Counted from the first letter of the stretch, positions 18,348 through 27,749 are shown. The stretch: 64,000 bases of DNA from Verrucomicrobia bacterium SCGC AAA164-M04 (GCA_000383735.1 KB912135.1:1-64000), one strand, 5' to 3'. The notes: a model not told the origin generated them from the letters alone. Numbers and translations: made by a program.

Positions 18348-19025
18348 ATGGCTCAACGAAGTTCCAATATCATTAAAGCTCTCGAGCAGGAGATCATGAA
18401 TGGCAAGCTTACTACAGGTGAGCGCCTTCCCTCCGAAGAGAAGCTTTGCGATCGATTCGGTGCCAGCCGCACCGTCATACGTGAAGCAATTCAGCAACTT
18501 AGAGGCCGTGGACTCCTTAGAACACTCAAGGGGTCAGGCTCCTATATCGCTAACCCAAGCCTCGAAACCCTTGCAGGTGCGATTGAAACCTACTCCGTCC
18601 TAACAACCGACGACTCCTACCTGCAATTGATGGACTTCCGAATCCTCCTTGAAACTGAGTGCGCCCGTCTCGCCTCCAGTCATTCGTCAGAAAAGTTTAT
18701 CACGATTATGAAAAAAGCGATCGATAAGATGAAAGACTCATGTGGTGACCGAAAGCGCTTCAGCGAGGCCGACATCGCATTTCATCTTGCCATCGCCGCC
18801 GGATCAAAACACAGCCTTTACGCCACTGTCCTGAGCGCGCTTGAAAAACGATCCATTGAATACGCCAACGCTAATCGAGGTGACAACGAGTGGTATCAAA
18901 ACGTAATCAACACTCACCAAGATATTTTCGATGCCATTGTTGAAGGCAAGGCCGAAGAAGCAGCAGCAGCCACGACGCGCCACCTCATTCTTTCTCGCCG
19001 CCACTATGTGGATCTGGATCATTAA
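18348..19025 (+). CDS. FadR/GntR-family transcriptional regulator with FCD domain
   Basis: A 225-residue regulator. The N-terminal winged helix (about 5-70) has the GntR pattern GERLPSEEKLCDRFGASRTVIREAIQQLRGRGLL. The all-helical FCD ligand domain (about 90-215) carries metal-ligand candidates at FHLAIAAGS and in the C-terminal helix AAAATTRHL. FCD regulators usually respond to sugar acids or other small carboxylates. The gene starts 6 bp after the SMP-30 lactonase, so it is probably in the same operon. The lactonase pathway is the likeliest target. No operator was identified. Confidence 0.92.
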   Translation: MAQRSSNIIKALEQEIMNGKLTTGERLPSEEKLCDRFGASRTVIREAIQQLRGRGLLRTLKGSGSYIANPSLETLAGAIETYSVLTTDDSYLQLMDFRILLETECARLASSHSSEKFITIMKKAIDKMKDSCGDRKRFSEADIAFHLAIAAGSKHSLYATVLSALEKRSIEYANANRGDNEWYQNVINTHQDIFDAIVEGKAEEAAAATTRHLILSRRHYVDLDH

Positions 19026-19165
19026 TTTTTTCCTTATGCAAAATACTCTCGCTATCCCGAATTCAAATCCTCAAAGTTAAGGTCAAATGGAGCGTTTTAT
19101 CCACAGCATAATCACCCTCGCAGTCTCGGCGCTCTTTAGTTCTCACAGTGCCTCTTCTTACAATC

Positions 19166-19842
19166 TTTTTTAATAACGTTTTGGAAAGATCTAAGGCTCC
19201 TCTTAACTTTCGGGAAATTCCCGAAAGCGAGATAAAAAGCGAGCTCAAGTCTTTAGCTCTCATTTGATGCAAAGGCGCAGTGTGCGAGATTTCTCAGACC
19301 GCCTAATTCCGGAAGGGGTGCTTGAGGCCTGTCTCGGAAGCGCTGTGACCGCTCCCAACGGGGCCAACCTCCAGCCATGACATTTCTCGGTCATTCGAGA
19401 TCCAAAAATAAAAAAGACAATTCGCGAAGCGGCTGAAGAAGAAAAAAAGCAATTTCACGATTCCCGGGCGCCTAAAGAATGGCTCGATTCACTGGCTCCA
19501 AATGGAACAAATGCCAAAAAGCCCTTCCTTGAAAATGCTCCTGCTCTCGTCGCAATCTTTCAAAAATTTAAAATCACTTCCCCAGATGGAACGCTTTCTC
19601 AGACCTATTATTCTAAAGAGTCGGTGGGAATTACGACAGGTTTCCTTATTTCATCTCTCCATCATGCTGGATTGGCAACTTTAACCCACACGCCAAGTCC
19701 AATGAAATTCCTCAATGAAATTCTTGCTCGTCCGCTTTCGGAAAAGCCATTTCTTTTGCTTGTCGTCGGATTTCCTACGCCAGACTGTCATGTTCCAGAT
19801 ATCCCACATCTCCCAACCGAAAAAATGGTCGAATTTCACTGA
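19166..19842 (+). pseudogene. Nitroreductase-family protein (iodotyrosine-deiodinase-like), decayed
   Basis: Reading two frames together gives a recognisable FMN nitroreductase of the subgroup near iodotyrosine deiodinase. The N-terminal piece (PLNFREIPESEIKSELKS) is in one frame and ends at a TGA overlapping an ATG at 19267. The next frame starts MQRRSVRDFSDR and reads SAVTAPNGANLQP, then TGA at 19378-19380 where the family has Trp (QPW.F). After that the frame runs on intact with KEWLDSLAPNGTNAKKPFLENAP, ESVGITTGFLISSLHHAGLA, THTPSPMKFLNEIL and EKPFLLLVVGFP. Two lesions, a frameshift and a nonsense change at Trp, argue for a recent pseudogene or sequence errors. The exact 5' end is uncertain. 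Confidence 0.8.
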
Positions 19843-19872
19843 CTCAAAAACTAAATCAGATTAATAAAAAGC

Positions 19873-19888
19873 TGGCACATGCATTGCT
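19873..19888 (+). promoter_or_regulatory. Sigma-54 (-24/-12) promoter of the P-II gene
   Basis: The sequence TGGCACATGCATTGCT matches the sigma-54 consensus TGGCAC-N5-TTGC(A/T) exactly, with GG and GC ten bases apart. It lies 34 bp before the P-II start codon, which puts the predicted transcript start near 19899 and leaves a leader of about 22 nt. RpoN is encoded in the same window. NtrC-type control of P-II genes is well established elsewhere; an enhancer site was not identified here. Confidence 0.85.
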
Positions 19889-19906
19889 ACTCTCTCTCCA
19901 ACTTAA

Positions 19907-20269
<363 letters not shown>

Positions 20270-20300
20270 CTTCAGGCTTTCCCTCTTTTCGAGAACATGG

Positions 20301-20331
20301 GCCGCCCTCTGCAAAGATGAGCGGCTTTTTT
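20301..20331 (+). terminator. Rho-independent terminator of the P-II gene
   Basis: The stem GCCGC (20301-20305) pairs with GCGGC (20321-20325), and the 3' arm is followed by TTTTTT. Inner bases can extend the pairing. It lies 32 bp after the P-II stop codon. Confidence 0.8.
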
Positions 20332-20462
20332 CTAGGTGTATTTCATTAGAAGACGTCTTAATTCAGATTTCCCAAAACTCTAAATAAGGGTCTAAAGGTT
20401 CCGCGCTATCAAGATCGTCAATTAAGTCCACCTCAATTGGGGGACATCTAGGTGGGGCTGGG

Positions 20463-20693
20463 CTAGCTCAAATCCTCAGCCGTAACGCTCCGCTGCTCCC
20501 TAGTCCCAAGCTCAACCGCTTGATCAACAACTCTAGAGGGATCAGAGTCAAATCGATACCCATGGCAATTAGGACAAATTACCACCTCGGAAGTCACGAT
20601 CGAATCACAACCCTCACAAACCTTGTAGGCAACAGGGTTGTTAGCGATCTCCCTCGCCTTTGCGAGACGATCTTGCTGAGCCGGTTCAGACAT
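20463..20693 (-). CDS. Small zinc-ribbon protein
   Basis: A 76-residue protein from ATG 20693 (MSEPAQQDRLAKAREI). It has two Cys pairs in CEGCDS and CPNCHGYRF, a compact zinc ribbon of rubredoxin/DUF-type layout. The frame is open further upstream but would then run antisense-like through rpsT, so the short start is preferred. It follows rpsT on the same strand after 82 bp. The function is unknown; small ribbons of this type often bind RNA or assist ribosome-related proteins. Confidence 0.75.
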   Translation of the reverse strand: MSEPAQQDRLAKAREIANNPVAYKVCEGCDSIVTSEVVICPNCHGYRFDSDPSRVVDQAVELGTREQRSVTAEDLS

Positions 20694-20775
20694 GAAATAA
20701 AGAAAGAGTAAAAAAAGAAAGGCCACGAGGAAAAATCCTTGTGGCCTACCAAAATCTATCGAAACAAGATACCGC

Positions 20776-21036
20776 CTAGGCAGGCCTAATTGCCTTGTTC
20801 GTACGGCTCTTAAGGTTCGCAGCCTTGTTTTTCTGGAAAATATTCCTCTTAGCCGCCTTATCAACAGCCTTCGTAAACTCCTGAAAGGTCTTGAGCGCCT
20901 CATCTGAGTTGCCTTCACCGGCAGCACTAACGGCCTTCTTCTGAAGGGTCTTAATGCGGCTCTTGGCGGCACGATTTCTTTCTGTTCGCTTTGCAATTTG
21001 ACGAACTCTTTTTTCTGCAGACTTAGTATTGGCCAT
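20776..21036 (-). CDS. rpsT: 30S ribosomal protein S20
   Basis: An 86-residue, strongly basic protein with the S20 signature MANTKSAEKRVRQIAKR, then RNRAAKSRIKTLQKKA and the C-terminal NIFQKNKAANLKSRTNKAI. S20 binds 16S rRNA near helices 9 and 44 and assembles early in the small subunit. Its length is normal for the family. It is divergent from the gene beginning at 21150. A zinc-ribbon gene follows on the same strand. Confidence 0.97.
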   Translation of the reverse strand: MANTKSAEKRVRQIAKRTERNRAAKSRIKTLQKKAVSAAGEGNSDEALKTFQEFTKAVDKAAKRNIFQKNKAANLKSRTNKAIRPA

Positions 21037-21149
21037 AGGAAGATCCCCCTTGGGAGGAGCGGCAAAATATGGATTTTAGACCGGGTGTCAAGGTTCAGTA
21101 TACGGAAATTTCAATAGCACCGGCCCTTTTCCTATGGGAGACTCAAACC

Positions 21150-21953
21150 ATGCAGATGATTCTCCTCGCGGTCCTTGGCTTTTGCGCCTTGGTTGCATCA
21201 GCCCAAGAAAAACACGAAATCCCCGATGATTTGCTCGATACTGAGCACTTTCGAAGCGATAGCGCTCTTAACGAATTTACCGTCCCTTCGATCTCTAAGG
21301 TTTTCGACGAGCTAGAGAAGGTTTCTCCTCTTTCCTACGACCCTGACCATTATAAAAACTATGGGCGAACTCCCATCGACAGGTCCCGCATCGCTTTAAG
21401 GTTAGGGACCTTGATTGCTGATGGTTTCATCGCAGTTCAAACCGGGAATTCGGAGGATGTCCCAAAAATAGCCGCGCATATTTCCCGCTATTCCAAGGCG
21501 CTTGGTGCTAGCGAAAAAATCAAGGTCCACGCCGCCGAACTACTTGAACACGCTAAAGCGAAGGATCTCCCGAAATTGAAACGAGCACTCGCCTCAACCC
21601 AGCGTGATGTCGAGCGTGAGCTTGCCCGGCTGCGGAATCCAGACCTCTCCCATCTGATTTCCCTCGGTGGTTGGTTAGAAGCCCTCGATTCAGCAGCAAT
21701 CGCCGTTAATGAAAAATACACTCCCGAACGTGCTCTAACACTCTTTCGCGAAGACGTTGCAGACTACTACGCCGAATCTATCGGCTCTCTCCACCCGGAC
21801 ATTAGCCGGCGCCCACATTTGATCAAAATGAGAGAGCTTCTTCAGGGACTCCGTAACGCGATGGTTTTGGCAGAGGACTCCAAACCTTCGGCCGTTCAGG
21901 TTAAAGAGGTGACGATCGTTTCCACCCAACTTGTTGAAATAGCCAGACGTTAA
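21150..21953 (+). CDS. Exported protein of unknown function
   Basis: A 267-residue protein I do not recognise. From ATG 21150 it begins with a clear signal peptide (MQMILLAVLGFCALVASAQEK). The frame is open back to 21069, but that extension is not signal-like and overlaps the rpsT promoter region. The mature part is mostly alpha-helical by composition, with the segments RSRIALRLGTLIADGFIAVQ and ASTQRDVERELARLRN, and has no cysteine. The pattern suggests a helical bundle outside the cytoplasm. It precedes the dehydrogenase-YgfZ fusion by 11 bp, so the two may be co-transcribed. Confidence 0.7.
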   Translation: MQMILLAVLGFCALVASAQEKHEIPDDLLDTEHFRSDSALNEFTVPSISKVFDELEKVSPLSYDPDHYKNYGRTPIDRSRIALRLGTLIADGFIAVQTGNSEDVPKIAAHISRYSKALGASEKIKVHAAELLEHAKAKDLPKLKRALASTQRDVERELARLRNPDLSHLISLGGWLEALDSAAIAVNEKYTPERALTLFREDVADYYAESIGSLHPDISRRPHLIKMRELLQGLRNAMVLAEDSKPSAVQVKEVTIVSTQLVEIARR

Positions 21954-21964
21954 ACATCATCACC

Positions 21965-23503
21965 ATGACACTTCTCCTAGGACTTGGAATTATTGGGTCC
22001 CGCAGTGCGGACCAACTCATCGCTGCCGGACATCCCCTCAAAACTTGGAACCGCACCGCAAAGGATCGCCCAGAAACGACCTCTGACCTAGCTGAAGCAG
22101 CATCGCAAGCCGATGTCATCTTATGCTATCTTCGCGATGATCAGGCGGTCCGAGAGGTTTTCTCGCAAATCAAAGACCACCTCAGCGAAGGTAAGACATT
22201 CATCAATCACGCCACCATCGATCCCGAGACCACCTTGTGGCTAGAGCGACACTGCAAGATAGCAGGCGGAAATTTCCTAGATGCCCCATTCACTGGCTCG
22301 CGCGATGCCGCAGCTTGTGGGAACCTCGTTTATTATGTCGCGGGAGATCGCGACTTACTTGAAGAGCATCGTCCATTACTCGATGTCACCTCCCGTGAGA
22401 TTATTTATCTTGGTCAACCACCCGCTGCAACCGTCGTCAAAATCACAACTAATCTTGCCACCGCGTCCGCTATCCAAGCTCTCACCGAAGCTCTAGAAAT
22501 TTCACGACGGTATGGCGTTGACCCACGAGCATGGCATGATGCAGCCAAGTTTAATGGGTGCTATGCTCCAGTAATGGGCATGAAAATACCAACCCTCCTC
22601 GAGAACGACTTTACTCCTCACTTCTCGACCGAGAATATGGCAAAGGACACCAACTACGCCGTTCAACTCGCCGACTCGGCAGGCATCACCGCTGATCTCA
22701 ATCACCTTACTTGGGCACGGCTTTTCGAAGCCGAAATGCGAGACGCTTCAGAAGATTTTTCCGCAATCATTCGCCAGCATCAAAGCACTGACCTAGAACT
22801 CGAGGAGGATGTCGAAATTTCCTGTAGCCGGATCCGTGTAAAAGGCCCTGAAGGCGAAAGATATCTCAATGGGCAAGTGACAAATGACGTCCGGCTCACT
22901 GAAGATGGTCGGATCATTGACGCCTGCATTTTAGATGCAAAAGGAAAACTCCAATTCTATGTTCACATTCATCGCGAAGAAGAAGATTTTATTGTGCAAG
23001 GCCCCATCGAGCTAGCGAAAGAAATTTATGCCCGCCTCGATAAATACCTTATCGCCGATGACGTTGAACTCATTGATGAAAGCCAAGATGAAACTGCTTA
23101 CTTGATTGTCGCCAACGAAACTCGGCGTATCATTGACGGAGTCCCCCGTTGGCCAAACGAACTTTTCGCTGGAATCCTTCCGCCCGAAGCTGGAATCGAA
23201 GAAAAATCCATTTCATACACCAAGGGTTGCTACACCGGACAGGAAGTAATTTCCCGTATGAAGCGGGCTGGAAAAACCAACCGCCACCTCGTAAAACTAG
23301 CACTTGATAAACCGCTTATTCCAACAAAAGCAAAACTGCTTATAGAGGGTCAAGAAGCCGGATTCATCACCTCAGTTGCATCACACATCGGACAAGGCGA
23401 AGTTGCTCTCGGCTACCGCTATCGCAAATACTCTGAGGCCGATGGATTCGATGTGGCTTCGCCTTCCTCAGGCACGATAATTGGCAAAGCTTTTCTTCGG
23501 TAA
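21965..23503 (+). CDS. Fusion of a beta-hydroxyacid dehydrogenase-like protein and a YgfZ/GcvT-type folate-binding protein
   Basis: One uninterrupted frame of 512 residues carries two families. Residues 1-270 are a 3-hydroxyisobutyrate/glyoxylate reductase-like dehydrogenase: Rossmann start LGLGIIGSRSADQLIAAGH, substrate block FLDAPFTGSRDAAACGN, and a Lys-containing VVKITTNLATASAIQAL with the putative catalytic Lys. Residues about 272-512 are YgfZ-like: VKGPEGERYLNGQVTNDVR, the hallmark KGCYTGQEVISRMKRAGK, and the C-terminal GEVALGYRYRKY. YgfZ uses folate to help maintain certain Fe-S enzymes. I do not recall this fusion as a common architecture. The first domain's glycine motif is slightly off (GLGIIG), so NADPH use is not assured. 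Confidence 0.88.
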   Translation: MTLLLGLGIIGSRSADQLIAAGHPLKTWNRTAKDRPETTSDLAEAASQADVILCYLRDDQAVREVFSQIKDHLSEGKTFINHATIDPETTLWLERHCKIAGGNFLDAPFTGSRDAAACGNLVYYVAGDRDLLEEHRPLLDVTSREIIYLGQPPAATVVKITTNLATASAIQALTEALEISRRYGVDPRAWHDAAKFNGCYAPVMGMKIPTLLENDFTPHFSTENMAKDTNYAVQLADSAGITADLNHLTWARLFEAEMRDASEDFSAIIRQHQSTDLELEEDVEISCSRIRVKGPEGERYLNGQVTNDVRLTEDGRIIDACILDAKGKLQFYVHIHREEEDFIVQGPIELAKEIYARLDKYLIADDVELIDESQDETAYLIVANETRRIIDGVPRWPNELFAGILPPEAGIEEKSISYTKGCYTGQEVISRMKRAGKTNRHLVKLALDKPLIPTKAKLLIEGQEAGFITSVASHIGQGEVALGYRYRKYSEADGFDVASPSSGTIIGKAFLR

Positions 23504-23512
23504 ATCAGCTGC

Positions 23513-25210
23513 CTACATTCGAAACAAGCCACCCTTTTTCCCCCCAAGAATAACGGCTCCAATGATGGAAATCCCAAGAAAAACCATCGCCCAAACACCT
23601 AGCGCAGACGCCAACTCGTAACCATTCCCCAGCATTCCAAGAAGCGAGTAAATCGCCTTCGTGATCGGGAAATGCTCGGACTGCTGAGCAAGGATCAGAC
23701 TATCACTCACCTCTAACATCGCGAAGGCAAAGGCAAGGATTCCGCCTGCTATCAAATTAGCACCCAACAAGGGCAGCGAGACTCGTCGGAGAGTTCTTGC
23801 CGGAGTCGCTCCCAGCGATCGAGCCGCCTCTTCAAGCGCAAGGTTACTTTGCTGTAATCCTGCGACTGCCGAACGAACCACATACGGGAGTCTTCTAACA
23901 GCGTAAGCCACCACCAGAAGCCAAGTAGGATTCTGGGCGGCTCCCTGAACCAAAAAATAGAAATTCTCCCCTTTTTGGGAAAGCGCCAGATAACCAAAGG
24001 CTAGGACAAGACCAGGAACTGCGAGTGGAAGCATCACCAAAGCATCAAGAAAGGCTCGGCCGCGAATTGTGCTCCTTACAATTACCCAAGCAATAGCAAC
24101 GCCCAAAATCAAATCTACGAGAGTCGCTGCCGAAGCATAAAAAAGACTGTTTTGAATCGAAGGGACGACAAGTGGATGACCCAGAGCCTCCCGATAGTGC
24201 TCAGTCGTCCAAAGCTCCGGCAAAACGGTGGAATACCAATCGTGAGCCAAAGAAAGCACTACCACGCCGGCGTGGGGAAGAGAGGCTACAAAAAACACCA
24301 AAAAGAAGAACAAAGTGCAAAGCCAAGCTCTCCCTCTTTCGGGGCAGACTTCTACATTCCTCCCCTTTGGCCTTGGAGCAGTCCCCAGTTTTGAGCGACC
24401 AAGCACTGCTTTAGAGACGATGAAAACAAAAGTAGAGACCACCAACATAATCGCCACAAGAGCATAAGGAAACGGATTTTCGCCAAGATCCTTAATACCA
24501 TCGTAAACTTGCACCGGCGCGACTCGGGTAAAATCAAACACCAAGGGCACACCGAGTTCAGTGAAGGACCAAATAAAAACAATCGCACCACCGGCAAAGA
24601 TGCCAGGCGTAGTCAATGGAAGAGTGATCCGCATCAGACGCCGCCAAGGGGGACAACCCAGATTTTGAGCGGCTTGTTCCATGGCTGGGTCAATATTCGA
24701 CAAGGATGCCGCGATATTCATGTAAAGAATGGGATAAAGGTGGAGGGCATTCATAATAACAACCCCCCAAAATCGACCATCGCCCAACCAATCCATCGGC
24801 ATAGTTGGATCCATAAGGCCAAGTTTTACCAAAAAAGCATTAAGTGCGCCTTGAATCCCGAGGATCTGCTTCACTCCTACCGCTCCCACAAACGGAGGGA
24901 GAACGAGAGGAATCAGAACCAAGGCCGATAATGATTTTTTAAATGGGAAGAGGTAACGATGCCCAATCAGTGCGAGAGGAAATGCGATAAAAAGAGAGGC
25001 GAGCGTACTCGAAACTCCCAAAGCAAAGGCATTCCAAAGGCCTTCGGTGTAGACTGGATTCTTAAAAACCTCCCTTACAAAAGAGAACGTAAAACCATCA
25101 TCGGAAGAATAAAATGCCTCCTTTAAAACGATCACCGCTGGGTAGAGGAAAAACACCGTGAAGAAAATCGTCACGCATGCAGTTAAACTATAAGCAGCAC
25201 GCTTATTCAC
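23513..25210 (-). CDS. fbpB: Iron(III)-type ABC transporter permease (FbpB-like, double permease)
   Basis: A 565-residue permease made of two tandem permease domains, each with its own coupling loop: EQAAQNLGCPPWRRLMRITLP in the first half and EEAARSLGATPARTLRRVSLP in the second. The two-domain layout is typical of FbpB/AfuB. About twelve membrane helices are expected. The start overlaps the stop of the binding-protein gene by 4 bp (25207-25210). The gene is third in an ATPase - binding protein - permease operon. The substrate is probably ferric iron or another small anion or phosphonate; the family does not separate these cleanly. Confidence 0.9.
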   Translation of the reverse strand: MNKRAAYSLTACVTIFFTVFFLYPAVIVLKEAFYSSDDGFTFSFVREVFKNPVYTEGLWNAFALGVSSTLASLFIAFPLALIGHRYLFPFKKSLSALVLIPLVLPPFVGAVGVKQILGIQGALNAFLVKLGLMDPTMPMDWLGDGRFWGVVIMNALHLYPILYMNIAASLSNIDPAMEQAAQNLGCPPWRRLMRITLPLTTPGIFAGGAIVFIWSFTELGVPLVFDFTRVAPVQVYDGIKDLGENPFPYALVAIMLVVSTFVFIVSKAVLGRSKLGTAPRPKGRNVEVCPERGRAWLCTLFFFLVFFVASLPHAGVVVLSLAHDWYSTVLPELWTTEHYREALGHPLVVPSIQNSLFYASAATLVDLILGVAIAWVIVRSTIRGRAFLDALVMLPLAVPGLVLAFGYLALSQKGENFYFLVQGAAQNPTWLLVVAYAVRRLPYVVRSAVAGLQQSNLALEEAARSLGATPARTLRRVSLPLLGANLIAGGILAFAFAMLEVSDSLILAQQSEHFPITKAIYSLLGMLGNGYELASALGVWAMVFLGISIIGAVILGGKKGGLFRM

Positions 25211-26697
25211 TTGGTATCTCCTTTCCCAACCAAGAGCGCCATGCGCTCTGCCTCGCGATAGTTTTCACGAAAGTAAGCTCCTAAATTATTCATCATTCGT
25301 ACAACCGCAATTTTATCTCCCGATTTCAAAGTCACCTTAATATCAGACAAAGTGGCTTCATAGCCAACCGGTGAAACCTCGTAGAATTTCGCAGTAGCCT
25401 CGGGCGGAAAGCCTGCTCCAATCAACGCGGCCCAAGCCGCTTTCATTTCCTCATGTGAGTCGATACACATTGCACGGATAATGTTGCGTAAAGGCGTAAA
25501 GTGCCGCCCCGTTAAATCGTAATCGTAGATAAATTCGCTCGCGACTTCATAGGGCATAACTGAGGCATCAACCATCTCGGAGAGGAAAGGTTCCTGATAA
25601 AGATCTTTTCGAATAGGCAACCTCCGCAGGCCGCGAATCTTAGGCCCCATCTTTGTGCCCGGCCTAGCATTCCAAAGCATTTGCCCTTCCTTGGTAAAGA
25701 TGAAGTTTACAAATTCCTGCGCAACTTCGAGGTTGGGAGCTCCTTTGAAAATCGCAACTGGATCTACACTGTAGGACGTGCCACCAACCGGAGAAATAAA
25801 CTTCAACCGCGAGGTTCCATTTTCCTTCTTAAGCGCCTCGTTGTAAGAGCGACCAAAAAAGTCGATACACATCCCAGCAATGGCATTTCCTTGGGCGACA
25901 TCATGGGGGACCTTGGAAGCACCATCAGTAAAGTAACGAGCATTTGCACCGATTCGCTGGATCAAGTTAAGACCTTCCACCCATCCCTTCGCACAAGCTT
26001 CTTTGCGAGGAAGATTACCGGTAAGCTGTGCATGAATTTTTTGCTGTACCAGCATCTCAAAAGCTTTTGCTACCGATCCACTCTTAGTAGGATCAGCTAG
26101 AGCAATTCCCTTTTGAAATCCTGGGCGCCCAAGGTCATCCCAAGTTGTCGGAGCTGGGAGATCTAATCGATCCAAGCTGTCGAGATTGTAGCAGATTCCA
26201 AAAGAGGACAAGCAAGTGCCAAGCCAATCGTGTTCTTTAGGGTAGTAACTCTCCCCGCTCTGAATTTTGGGGATAGTCCCGCGCTCAAACAACCAGGCTT
26301 CGTTCTCAAAAACATCCATTTTTTGAAACCGGCCAGCTTTGGCCTGACCTTTAAAATCGTAAACTCCCCCACCAAAGAAAAGATCGATATCAATCCCCTC
26401 GCTTTTGTTTTTCTCTGCCGCTTTAAAACGGCTGTCTAACACTCTCTTAATCTCACTCGTCCCTCCAGGAGTCCGCCAATTTACGTATACACTTTCTCCA
26501 TGTTTCTTTTCATACCAACGCGAAAATGACTCACCAAATTCCCGACGAATAAGCTCGTTGTGTGGTGTAATAACTTCAAGACGGAGTTCCGCTTGATTCA
26601 TCGCAGCAGCGTCGTCGTCCCTAAGAATAATTGGCGCAGCAATCACTGCTGCCATTGGGAGGAAAACTCCAAGGTATTTTTTCCAAGCCCCTTTCAT
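25207..26697 (-). CDS. ABC transporter solute-binding protein, family 1 (Fe3+/putrescine/phosphonate-like)
   Basis: A 496-residue extracellular binding protein. A hydrophobic N-terminal segment (YLGVFLPMAAVIAAPIIL) acts as signal peptide or anchor; there is no lipobox. The mature part has the family pattern LRLEVITPHNELIRREFGESF, then WDDLGRPGFQKGIALADP, and FINFIF-like EFVNFIFTKEGQMLWN near 330-345. It is longer than FbpA (about 340), with an extra C-terminal domain of about 120 residues. It overlaps both neighbours by 4 bp, so it is co-translated with the ATPase and the permease. The ligand is inferred only from the operon type. Confidence 0.85.
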   Translation of the reverse strand: MKGAWKKYLGVFLPMAAVIAAPIILRDDDAAAMNQAELRLEVITPHNELIRREFGESFSRWYEKKHGESVYVNWRTPGGTSEIKRVLDSRFKAAEKNKSEGIDIDLFFGGGVYDFKGQAKAGRFQKMDVFENEAWLFERGTIPKIQSGESYYPKEHDWLGTCLSSFGICYNLDSLDRLDLPAPTTWDDLGRPGFQKGIALADPTKSGSVAKAFEMLVQQKIHAQLTGNLPRKEACAKGWVEGLNLIQRIGANARYFTDGASKVPHDVAQGNAIAGMCIDFFGRSYNEALKKENGTSRLKFISPVGGTSYSVDPVAIFKGAPNLEVAQEFVNFIFTKEGQMLWNARPGTKMGPKIRGLRRLPIRKDLYQEPFLSEMVDASVMPYEVASEFIYDYDLTGRHFTPLRNIIRAMCIDSHEEMKAAWAALIGAGFPPEATAKFYEVSPVGYEATLSDIKVTLKSGDKIAVVRMMNNLGAYFRENYREAERMALLVGKGDTK

Positions 26698-27749
26698 CGC
26701 GCTAAAAGTGTCACGTCTTGACCGGAAAACTGCAGACCCACGAGTTCCTCTCCCGGAGAACGAATAACCTTAGGGTTTTGCTCAGTCACCTGCATCACCG
26801 AACCATCCCCCAATTCGACAGCATATTGAATGATGCTACCCAAATAAATCCGCTCAATAATTTTGCCACTCAAGTCCGCTTGAGTGGCATTAACAATTTT
26901 CACTGCTTCGGGCCGGATCGAAAGGATCACCTCTACTCCAGGGGTGGGAGTCCAATCAGTCACACTCGGAGTTGCTGCCAAAGTTGCCGTTGCGATGTTT
27001 ACCAAATTATTTTCATTTGCCGTTCCCTTCAAAAGATTAGTCTCACCGATAAACCCAGCGACATAGCTGGAAATCGGTTGTCGATAAATTTCTTCGGGCG
27101 GGCCCACCTGAACAACAACACCTTGATCCATGACGGCCATTCGGTCGGCCATCGAAAGCGCCTCGGCTTGATCGTGGGTGACGTAAACTCCAGTGAGGCC
27201 ATTTTCTTTGACTATACGGCGGATTTCAGACCGCATTTCCAATCTTAACTGCGCATCAAGATTTGAGAGCGGCTCGTCAAGAAGCAGACACTTTGGGCGG
27301 ACGACGAGAGCGCGGGCCAGAGAAACTCTTTGTTGCTGACCTCCAGACATTTGATCAATTCCCCTCTTCGTAAACCCCTCAAGCTTGACCATAGCGAGCG
27401 CTTCCTCGACTCGACACTGAATCTCTTTTTTATCGACCTTTCGTTCCTCAAGGCCGAAGGCAATATTTTGCCCTACTGTCATGTGCGGCCAAAGCGCATA
27501 AGATTGAAAAACCATGGCAGCTTCCCGTTTATGAGTGGGCAATGCGGTAACGTCCCGCTCTCCAAAAAAGATTTTTCCTTCGGTCGGAGTCTCGAGGCCG
27601 GCAATACAGCGTAGCAGGGTCGTTTTTCCACACCCACTCCCTCCCAGGAGGAAAAACAACTCTCCAGGGGCAATTTCGAGCGAAACGTTATTCAGCGCGG
27701 TAACATCGCCAAATTGCTTTGTTATCCCAGCAGCGCGAATTTCTTCCAT
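26694..27749 (-). CDS. fbpC: ABC transporter ATP-binding protein (FbpC/PotA-like)
   Basis: A 351-residue ATPase from ATG 27749 (MEEIRAAGITKQFGDV). A TTG 42 bp upstream is also in frame but adds no conserved sequence. Walker A is GGSGCGKTT, the signature is MSGGQQQRVSLARALV, Walker B is LLLDEPLSNLD, and the switch His is in YVTHDQAEAL. The C-terminal TOBE region includes LSIRPEAVKI. It powers the import system formed with the next two genes, overlapping the binding protein by 4 bp. It might also serve other transporters, but its type (CUT1/FbpC) does not match the OppBC permeases of this window. Confidence 0.92.
   Translation of the reverse strand: MEEIRAAGITKQFGDVTALNNVSLEIAPGELFFLLGGSGCGKTTLLRCIAGLETPTEGKIFFGERDVTALPTHKREAAMVFQSYALWPHMTVGQNIAFGLEERKVDKKEIQCRVEEALAMVKLEGFTKRGIDQMSGGQQQRVSLARALVVRPKCLLLDEPLSNLDAQLRLEMRSEIRRIVKENGLTGVYVTHDQAEALSMADRMAVMDQGVVVQVGPPEEIYRQPISSYVAGFIGETNLLKGTANENNLVNIATATLAATPSVTDWTPTPGVEVILSIRPEAVKIVNATQADLSGKIIERIYLGSIIQYAVELGDGSVMQVTEQNPKVIRSPGEELVGLQFSGQDVTLLAR

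Noticed and set aside
19378..19380. Selenocysteine at the nitroreductase UGA
   Set aside because: The family residue there is Trp, and a frameshift lies about 110 bp upstream; decay explains it better.
20694..21065. Long upstream extension of the zinc-ribbon frame
   Set aside because: It overlaps rpsT in another frame and is full of Arg/Leu runs typical of a shadow; the start at 20693 is preferred.
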